Shown here one piece after another: positions 57,382 through 64,000 of a stretch of DNA of 64,000 nt. The stretch comes from Streptomyces sp. NBC_00271 (lineage in GTDB: Bacteria; Actinomycetota; Actinomycetes; Streptomycetales; Streptomycetaceae): the NCBI RefSeq assembly GCF_036178845.1, contig NZ_CP108070.1, positions 9,920,001 to 9,984,000 of the forward strand, read 5' to 3'. Made by a program: the position numbers and the translations under genes. The notes beneath the pieces were generated by a model. The model was given only the letters and a program-made list of their open reading frames with translations. It had not been told where the DNA came from and did no database searches. The first letter of the stretch is position 1. Every line of letters starts with the position of its first letter.

Positions 57382-58284
57382 TCAGTCGTTGAAGTAGTGG
57401 CCTGCTTCGAGGTCCGGGACGAGTGCGGGGTGCACGGGACGCCATCCGAGCAGCTTCTGGGTCAGGACGCTCGAGGTCGGGTTGTCGAGGGGCACGGCGG
57501 CGGCGAGGAAGCCGAAATGCCGGCTCGCGTCCTCGGTGGTGATCCCGACGGTCGGCAGCTTCAACCGGCGGCCGATGAGCTCGGCGATGTCACGCAGGGG
57601 CACGCCCTCTTCGGCGGCCCCGTGCAGGATCGAGCCGGCCGGGGCGGCTTCCACCGCCAGCCGGAACAGGTGCGCCGCATCGAGCCGGTGCACGGCGGGC
57701 CAGCGGTTCGATCCGTCGCCGACGAAGGCCGACACGCCACTCTCGCGGGCGATGTCGATCAGGCTCGGGACGAAGCCCTTGTCGCCCTCGCCGTGCACGG
57801 TCGGTGAAAGCCGCACGACCGAAGCGCGCACCCCACGCGCGGCCAGCGCCATGGCCGCGCTCTCCGATGCGATCCGGGGTGCCCCCGACCCGGGATCGGG
57901 CGCGATCTCCTCGGTCCCGAGGCGACCCGGCGCCATCATGGTGAGCATCAAGGTCCCCGAGGTCACCACGAGGGGCTTGCCGGTTCCTTCGAGCGCCGCT
58001 CCGAGAGCCTCGACGGCACGCAGGTCCAGCTTGCCGCTCGCGACGTAGTCCGAGAAGTCGTGGTTGAAGGCCAGATGGATGACGCCGTCCGCCGCGGCGG
58101 CACCCTCGTGCAGGCTGTCCGGATCGTCGAGAGAGCCGCGGTGCGCCTCGGCGCCGACGGCCGTCAGCGCCGCGGCGGCGGTGTCCGAGCGGGCGAGGCC
58201 GACGACCTGATGCCCCGATTCGAGGAGTTCACGGACGACGGCGGAACCGATGAATCCGGTCGCGCCGGTGACGAATACGCGCAT
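57382..58284 (-). CDS. NAD-dependent epimerase/dehydratase-family protein (extended SDR)
   Basis: 300-residue Rossmann-fold oxidoreductase. MRVFVTGATGFIGSAVVRELL is the cofactor motif (GxxGxxG). It lacks the canonical YxxxK after SSGT-like SGTLML and has APRIASESAAMALAARG at that place, so it is an atypical extended SDR of the NmrA/aldehyde-reductase-like kind. AAGGAA precedes ATG 58284. It is divergent from the aldo/keto reductase gene. Substrate unknown. Confidence 0.88.
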   Translation of the reverse strand: MRVFVTGATGFIGSAVVRELLESGHQVVGLARSDTAAAALTAVGAEAHRGSLDDPDSLHEGAAAADGVIHLAFNHDFSDYVASGKLDLRAVEALGAALEGTGKPLVVTSGTLMLTMMAPGRLGTEEIAPDPGSGAPRIASESAAMALAARGVRASVVRLSPTVHGEGDKGFVPSLIDIARESGVSAFVGDGSNRWPAVHRLDAAHLFRLAVEAAPAGSILHGAAEEGVPLRDIAELIGRRLKLPTVGITTEDASRHFGFLAAAVPLDNPTSSVLTQKLLGWRPVHPALVPDLEAGHYFND

Positions 58285-58626
58285 GGTGCATTCCTTCGAC
58301 AGGACGAACAGGGTCCACCCCGGTGCGGCACCGGGGCGGTGATTCCACCCTGCGCGCGGGACGCCTTCCGGGTCCAAGACCTGTTTCGCATCCGGCGATA
58401 CGTATGAGGCATCACCACAGCTCAGACCGTGGCACACACCCATGCCGCCACGCAGTCCACCCACGCCCGCCGACCGTCGTACGCACTCCTCGGCGGCAAG
58501 TACTGCGCCGCACCCCCGCGACTAAGCGAACGGCGATCGGGAATGGCTTTCCCGGAGCTTTTGTCGGCGGCTCGCCGCGGCCGGGTCGGCGGGAGCCCTT
58601 CCACCCCACGGAAAGCAGGAGTGAAC
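58285..58626. other. 342-base divergent intergenic region
   Basis: Lies between the SDR gene and the aldo/keto reductase gene. AGCAGGAG at 58613-58620 serves ATG 58627. Reading frames here lack coding character and start signals. I see no clear operator. Confidence 0.55.
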
Positions 58627-59581
<955 letters not shown>

Positions 59582-59595
<14 letters not shown>

Positions 59596-61444
59596 CGCGC
59601 GGCGCGGCGCCGCCCGCGCAGTCGTCCTCGGCGGCGTAGGCGGCCAGCCACGCCAGCGGCGCGTTCCAGTTGATGGCCACCTCGTTCGTCGAGTACGAGC
59701 CGATGTCGTCGATGTAGCAGGCCTGGGGCGCGCAGCCGGGCAGGTGCTCCTGCGCGACCGGGTCCTGCAGCCCGCTGTTGGGCCCGCCCGCGAGGGAGCC
59801 CGCCGGCGGGTGCGGCAGCGAGGGGTCGTACTGGTGCGCCCAGAAGCGGTGGTGCTGGTTGTCGGAGTACCGCTCCCCGTATCCGGTCACGTACGACCGG
59901 CCCAGGGCGTTGCGGCCCAGCAGGTAGTCCATCGACTCCAGCACTCCGGCGCGGTAGCGCGGGTCCCCGGTCAATTCCTGGGCGGTGGCCATGACGATCG
60001 CGTTGTCGGTGACCGCGCTGTTGGAGCCCCAGACGTACCCGGTGGCGGGGATCGGGACGGCGTATCCCTGCCCGGCCATGGTGGACAGATAGCCGTCCGC
60101 GGCGGCGGTCACGGAGGCGCGCATTCGCCGGAGGTCGGCCGTGGGCAGCCCGGTGCGCACGGTCGCCAGCGTCAGCCTGCCCAGCGCTGCGGTGTCGGCC
60201 CAGCTGAAGCCGCCGGACGTGAAGGCGTTCGCGGCGGTGTGCCAGGGCGAGGAGGTCACCGCGTCCCGGTAGGCGCGCTCACCGGTCGTGGCGTACAACT
60301 CGGCGGCCGCCCAGTAGAACTCGTCGGTGACCTGGGTGTCGCCATAGGCCCCACCGCCGGTGCTGTCCGAATCCGGCGCGTACATCGCCGGGTTGGCCCG
60401 CGCCGCCGTCCAGGCCTTGCGGGCGGAGGTGAGGCAACGGTTCGCGAACGCGGTGTCGTAGGACCGGAAGACACGGGCGCACTGGGCCGCCGTCGCCGCC
60501 AGGTTGAGGGTGGCGGCGGTGGACGGCGGGTGGAGCTCACGCGGCTGGGCGTCCTGCTCGGGCCGGGTCGGCAGACCGGTCCAGGCGGCGTCGTGGACTT
60601 TGTGGAACGCCATTCCCGCGTACGGCCTGCCGTCCGGGACCTGCATCCGCATCAGGAAGTCGAGCTCCCAGCGTGCCTCGTCCAGGACGTCGGGGACGCC
60701 ATTGCCGCGCTCGGGAACGCGCAGCGTCGAGTCGCCGAGCGCGGACGCGGTGCCCGCCCTCTTCGCCCGTTCGAAGGAATTGACGAGCAGCCAGGTGGAA
60801 ATGCCGCCGTTCACGACGTATTTGCCCTGGTCGCCCGCGTCGTACCAACCGCCCCTGACGTCCTGCGTGTAGCCGCACACCCCGGACTGACAGGGCACGT
60901 TCGTGTCACCCTGATTGGGAGCGACTCCGAGATGCCCGGCGGGCCGCGCATAGGCGGAACCCACCAGGGAGGCTTCGATCGGTATACCGCTGCGCTGGTG
61001 GTAGAAGAACGCCAGCGTGTCGGAGCGCAGCCCGTCGTAGAGATCCGCGCGAATGTCGAAGGGATCGCTGGCCGTTCCGTCGACCGTCAGGACGTAACCC
61101 GTACCGGTCCGCGCGTACGAGGAGAAGTCGGCGACCTGGGTCGGTTGCCCGGACGCGGTGTCCGGGCCCCGGCCGACGGTCGACCCCGAGGCGACCACCG
61201 TGCCCGAGGCGGTGCGCAGCCGCCAGGTGAGCGCCTCCGCGGCGGAGGTGACCACGGTCGCGCGCTTGGGACCGTCCGGCAGATAGCCGACTTGGTTGAC
61301 CCGTAAGGCGGTTGTCGCCGTGGCGGCGGTGGCGAGCCCCGCCGCGGAGGGGGCGGTCGCGAGGCCCCCGACGAGTAATGCCCCCGCCAGCAAGGCGGCC
61401 GTCAGGTGTCTTTGGCGGCGGTGGGGCAACGGGAAAGCGGACAT
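59582..61444 (-). CDS. Secreted GH9 cellulase with N-terminal Ig-like domain
   Basis: Glycoside hydrolase of 620 residues predicted to cut cellulose or related beta-glucans outside the cell. A signal peptide (about 1-40) is followed by an Ig-like CelD_N domain ([15 protein letters not shown]) and the GH9 barrel: [13 protein letters not shown] (catalytic Asp pair), [10 protein letters not shown], and the acid motif [15 protein letters not shown] near the end. No cellulose-binding module is present. Codon 47 is TTA (61304-61306), a rare Leu codon that makes translation dependent on the bldA tRNA. GGGAGCC supports ATG 61444. A perfect CebR operator lies 63 bases upstream. Confidence 0.92.
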
Positions 61445-61506
61445 GAGCGGCTCCCAGCGGTGAGGTGAATCCTGTGCCGCGGCCACGCGAGGTGGACGAC
61501 GGAGAA

Positions 61507-61520
61507 TGGGAGCGCTCCCA
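61507..61520. promoter_or_regulatory. CebR operator (cellobiose-responsive repressor site)
   Basis: TGGGAGCGCTCCCA is the exact 14-bp palindrome recognised by CebR, the LacI-family repressor of cellulolytic genes in Streptomyces, released by cellobiose. It lies 63 bases upstream of the cellulase start codon, where it could block the promoter. Confidence 0.88.
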
Positions 61521-61905
61521 ATGTGGAGCATTGCATGGGCATGCCAGGCCGTCAATGGGTCGGTGAAGGCCTTTTCGCTCTTCGGAGGCCTGGTCGGGGG
61601 CTTGCGTTTGACCGCTCGCCGATGGTTGTAGGGGATTCAGAATTCCCTTTGTGGGGACCGTGGCTGACGTTTGGTCAATCCGTCCGAGCGCGACGTAAAA
61701 CGGAAGGTGACGAGATCTCTTGTTTCGGCTCGGCGCACTGTGCAAAGGTGTGCCCTGTTGGCGTGCAGACAATTCGCTTCCTTCTGTACGCGCACGGTGT
61801 GCCCGCGCGCCGCCCCTCGCTTCAAAAGAGCTGTCGGAGAGGGCGATTGCGGTAACAAACCCCCCATGGGTAGTCCCTCCGCTTCGGCGGGCGGGCTACA
61901 TACCC

Positions 61906-61921
61906 ATTGGTATGGACTAAT
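61906..61921. promoter_or_regulatory. Possible DasR-type (GlcNAc-responsive) site
   Basis: ATTGGTATGGACTAAT is a near palindrome (ATTGGT / ACTAAT, one mismatch) that agrees with the DasR consensus at 11 of 16 positions, keeping TGGT and GAC. It lies 30 bases upstream of GTG 61952. Moderate evidence only. Confidence 0.4.
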
Positions 61922-61951
61922 TCCTGCGTTACCTTTGGGAGGAAAGCGGAC

Positions 61952-63901
61952 GTGAATGACGCAGCGGTGTCTCATTCCCCAACGCCCCGTCGCTTGTTCG
62001 AGGTTTCGGATGAACGGCTCGCGGCGGACCTGAAGAAGAGCTCGGGGAACACGCCCGCGCACCATCCCGTCGGGGAACTCCTTGACCGTCACTGGGAAGC
62101 GGTCTTCGCCTACGCGCGCCTGTGCACCAACGGTGTGCGTCCCGCCGGAATGCTCACCACGGCCGCATTCACCCGGCTGTTCGGTGAATCGCTGCGGCAG
62201 ACCGGGCCGACGGCCGCCTGGCGGCCGCAGTTGCTGGTCACCGTACGGCGTATGACCGCCGAATGGCTCGGGGACCAACGGCGGGAGATGCTTCATCCCG
62301 AATTGCTGGCCGATTCCGACAGCCGTGACCGGGTCATGGCGCGGCTTCTGCCGCCGGAGAACAGACGGCAGTTGTCCCGCGCGTTCCAGCGGCTTCCCGA
62401 GCTCGCCCGCTGTCTGCTCTGGCACACCGAGGTCGAAGCCGAGCAACTCGCCGTACCCGCAGGGCTGTTGGGCATCGGCGACGACGACGCCCTGGTGGAA
62501 CTGCGGCGGGCCCGGGAACGCCTGCGCGAGGGCTGCCTGGAAATCCACCGTGAACTGGCCCCGGAGGAGGAGTGCCGCCGCTTCCACCGGATGCTCGATG
62601 TGTCCCTGCGCCGCGGCGGCCTCGACCTCGACGCCGATCTGAGCAGGCACATGGGCCGGTGCCGTCACTGCCGTCACACCGCCGACCAGTTGAGCCGGTT
62701 CAACGGCGACCTCGCGCTGGCCCTGGCCGAGGCCCTGCTCGGCTGGGGCGCCGCGGCCTACCTCGACTCCCGCCCCGGACGCGTCGACGCGATCGTGGAA
62801 GTGACGGAAGTCCCGGACAGCGTCCCGGCCGCGCACAGAATCCCTCCCCTTCCCAGCCACGCGCCCCTCGTTCCGGGCGAGCCCCCGCGCCCCGCGCCGC
62901 GCAGCCGCGCTTCCGGTCACTCCCGCCCGCCGACGCACAAGGCGCCCCGACGCTCCTCCCGCCGCGCCCCGCGTCGCAACAACATCGCGCTGGCCGCGCT
63001 GACCGTGAGCGGAATGATCCTGGTCCCGCTGGTCCTGTGGGTCACCCAGAGCTCGGACGGCGCGCCCGGCATCGCCGACGGCGCCGGACCCTCGGGCTCG
63101 CCCAGTTCGGGCCCGGTCAAGGCGCCCGGATCGAACCCGTCCTGGATAGGCACCGGCGACACGTCGAAGGGCGGCGTGCGCGGCCGGCTGCGCAACACCG
63201 AGACCGGGCTGTGCATCGGCATCGTGAGCAAGAAACCGGCGAAGGGCGTGGAGACCGCGCTCACGCCGTGCTCCTCGGCGGCGAGCCAGGAATGGTTGTA
63301 CGAGGACGACGGACTGCTGCGCGACCTGGCCGCCCCCGACCTCTGCCTCGACTCCCACCTCGGCTACTCGGTCCAACTCGCGCCCTGCACCGGCGCGTCG
63401 CAACCAGGCACCAAGAACGTGCGCTACGACTTCACCCTCCAGGGCATGGTGGTGCCCCGCTGGAACCAGGACCTGGTCCTCACCCCCGCCTCCACCAAGG
63501 GCGAGGCGTCCGTGGTCCTCAAGGTCCGGGGGGAGGAGTCCGACCAGCACTGGACGATGGACACCTCGTCGCCCTCGCTCCAGATGGAGGCGGTCAACTG
63601 GGACTCCGCCGGGCAGACGAAGACATCGTCGGGTCACGCCTCTCCCGAGCCGTCGAAGTCACCGTCGGCGACCGTGCCCAAGTCGTCGCCCCGGCCCTCG
63701 GCCGAGCCCTCGACGCCCGCGCCCTCGTCACCCGCCGACAGCTGCTCCCCGTACTACTACTGCGCGCCTTCGAGCGGACAGTACGGCGATCCCGGGTACG
63801 GCTACGGAGATGGCTACGGCGGCTACGGCGGTTATGGGTACGGCGGTTACGGGGGATACGGCGGTTACGGACACGGCGGCGGCCAGGGCGGCCATCGCTG
63901 A
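61952..63901 (+). CDS. Fusion of sigma-factor-like domains, ZAS zinc motif, membrane helix and ricin-type lectin
   Basis: Single 649-residue chain. Residues ~42-106 resemble ECF sigma region 2 (RHWEAVFAYARLCTN, WRPQLLVTVRRMTAEWL) and ~119-191 resemble region 4 (LPELARCLLWHTEVEAEQLA). Then comes an anti-sigma-like zinc motif, His233-x3-Cys237-x2-Cys240, a Pro/Arg-rich linker, a membrane helix at ~345-366 (IALAALTVSGMILVPLVLW), a ricin-type beta-trefoil at ~405-530 (GLCIGIVSK, QEWLYEDDG, LCLDSHLGY), a Pro/Ser stalk and a Gly/Tyr tail. It looks like a membrane receptor that senses a carbohydrate outside. GTG 61952 has GGGAGGAAAG upstream. Confidence 0.8.
   Translation: MNDAAVSHSPTPRRLFEVSDERLAADLKKSSGNTPAHHPVGELLDRHWEAVFAYARLCTNGVRPAGMLTTAAFTRLFGESLRQTGPTAAWRPQLLVTVRRMTAEWLGDQRREMLHPELLADSDSRDRVMARLLPPENRRQLSRAFQRLPELARCLLWHTEVEAEQLAVPAGLLGIGDDDALVELRRARERLREGCLEIHRELAPEEECRRFHRMLDVSLRRGGLDLDADLSRHMGRCRHCRHTADQLSRFNGDLALALAEALLGWGAAAYLDSRPGRVDAIVEVTEVPDSVPAAHRIPPLPSHAPLVPGEPPRPAPRSRASGHSRPPTHKAPRRSSRRAPRRNNIALAALTVSGMILVPLVLWVTQSSDGAPGIADGAGPSGSPSSGPVKAPGSNPSWIGTGDTSKGGVRGRLRNTETGLCIGIVSKKPAKGVETALTPCSSAASQEWLYEDDGLLRDLAAPDLCLDSHLGYSVQLAPCTGASQPGTKNVRYDFTLQGMVVPRWNQDLVLTPASTKGEASVVLKVRGEESDQHWTMDTSSPSLQMEAVNWDSAGQTKTSSGHASPEPSKSPSATVPKSSPRPSAEPSTPAPSSPADSCSPYYYCAPSSGQYGDPGYGYGDGYGGYGGYGYGGYGGYGGYGHGGGQGGHR
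63795..63885 (+). repeat. Gly/Tyr-coding tandem repeat at the C-terminus
   Basis: Imperfect GGCTACGGCGG/GGTTACGGCGG units encode a GYGGYGG-type tail ending in HGGGQGGHR. The last domain before it is a Ser/Pro stalk with a Cys pair (DSCSPYYYCAP). Similar Gly/Tyr tails occur in sticky cell-surface proteins. Confidence 0.8.
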
Positions 63902-63920
63902 CCCGTTCTGGACGTCACAC

Positions 63921-63957
63921 CGACCGCGGCCGGGCCACGCGCGCCCGGCCGCGGTCG
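63921..63957 (+). terminator. Strong hairpin terminator after the fusion gene
   Basis: CGACCGCGGCCGGGC (63921-63935) pairs perfectly with GCCCGGCCGCGGTCG (63943-63957): a 15-bp stem and 7-base loop, 20 bases after the stop codon. Confidence 0.85.
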
Positions 63958-64000
63958 TGTGCGTAGTGGTGGTCGGCGTCGGAGTCGTCAGGAACTCGCC

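Larger units (their letters stand above)
61445..61951. other. 507-base divergent regulatory region
   Basis: Between the cellulase and the sigma/lectin fusion gene. It holds the CebR box (61507-61520), a DasR-like palindrome (61906-61921) and GGGAGGAAAG (61938-61947), the ribosome binding site of GTG 61952. Several out-of-frame reading frames here have no coding support. Confidence 0.65.

Noticed and set aside
58429-58626. N-terminal extension of the aldo/keto reductase
   Set aside because: The strong AGGAG at 58616-58620 and the normal AKR N-terminus place the start at 58627; the extension has no coding character.

Overview
The window is about 64 kb of high-GC (roughly 70%) chromosomal DNA from an actinomycete, almost certainly a Streptomyces. 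Evidence: strong third-position GC bias, many GTG starts and start/stop overlaps (GTGA, ATGA), SpoIIE/HATPase fusion phosphatase, DUF6777 and SCO0930-type lipoproteins, an MprF-like LysX, and a block (about 41-52.5 kb) whose gene order resembles, from memory, the S. coelicolor SCO0920-SCO0930 neighbourhood (lipoprotein, SAM methyltransferase, rmdA, LysR, sdhCAB, ornithine-lipid acyltransferases). I see no tRNA, rRNA, IS element, prophage or CRISPR array.

Region 1 (1-22 kb) is a glycan-scavenging island in two parts. Bases 1-13,130 look like an N-glycan degradation locus: a truncated GH20 glycosidase with a lectin tail, a GH29 alpha-L-fucosidase, a LacI repressor with paired operators, a CUT1 sugar ABC transporter without its own ATPase, a GH5-like (possibly GH5_18) core beta-mannosidase, a GH85 endo-beta-N-acetylglucosaminidase and a GH38 alpha-mannosidase. 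Bases 13,171-22,024 are an L-fucose operon: a GntR/FadR regulator with a palindromic operator, a ribose-type ABC importer, and all enzymes of the non-phosphorylating pathway from L-fucose to 2,4-diketo-3-deoxy-L-fuconate (mutarotase, dehydrogenase, lactonase, dehydratase, second dehydrogenase), with translationally coupled junctions. The two parts fit together: one strips N-glycans, the other burns the released fucose.

Region 2 (22-40.7 kb) is mixed housekeeping and cell-envelope genes: a lipase-maturation-factor-like membrane protein, a DUF6777 lipoprotein, a PAS-GAF-PP2C-HATPase phosphatase, an Fpg/Nei glycosylase, an ECF sigma factor / unknown protein / zinc-finger anti-sigma set, a CapA-like lipoprotein, a universal stress protein, bifunctional LysX, a polysaccharide deacetylase, and a class F sortase beside two paralogous surface proteins that share an unusual C-terminal AGxGGSxGG + hydrophobic + Arg tail.

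Region 3 (41-52.5 kb) holds the SCO0930-type lipoprotein, a methyltransferase coupled to the c-di-GMP protein RmdA, an SDR, a LysR regulator divergent from sdhCAB, a dispersed Streptomyces intergenic repeat, and a two-gene ornithine-lipid (olsBA) operon.

Region 4 (52.6-64 kb) has a short class II UvrA-like ABC protein, an LLM flavin oxidoreductase, a PIG-V-like mannosyltransferase, an NAD-dependent epimerase divergent from an aldo/keto reductase, a GH9 cellulase with a perfect CebR operator and a TTA (bldA) codon, and a striking one-chain protein joining sigma-factor-like domains, an anti-sigma-type zinc motif, a membrane helix, a ricin-type lectin and a Gly/Tyr tail.
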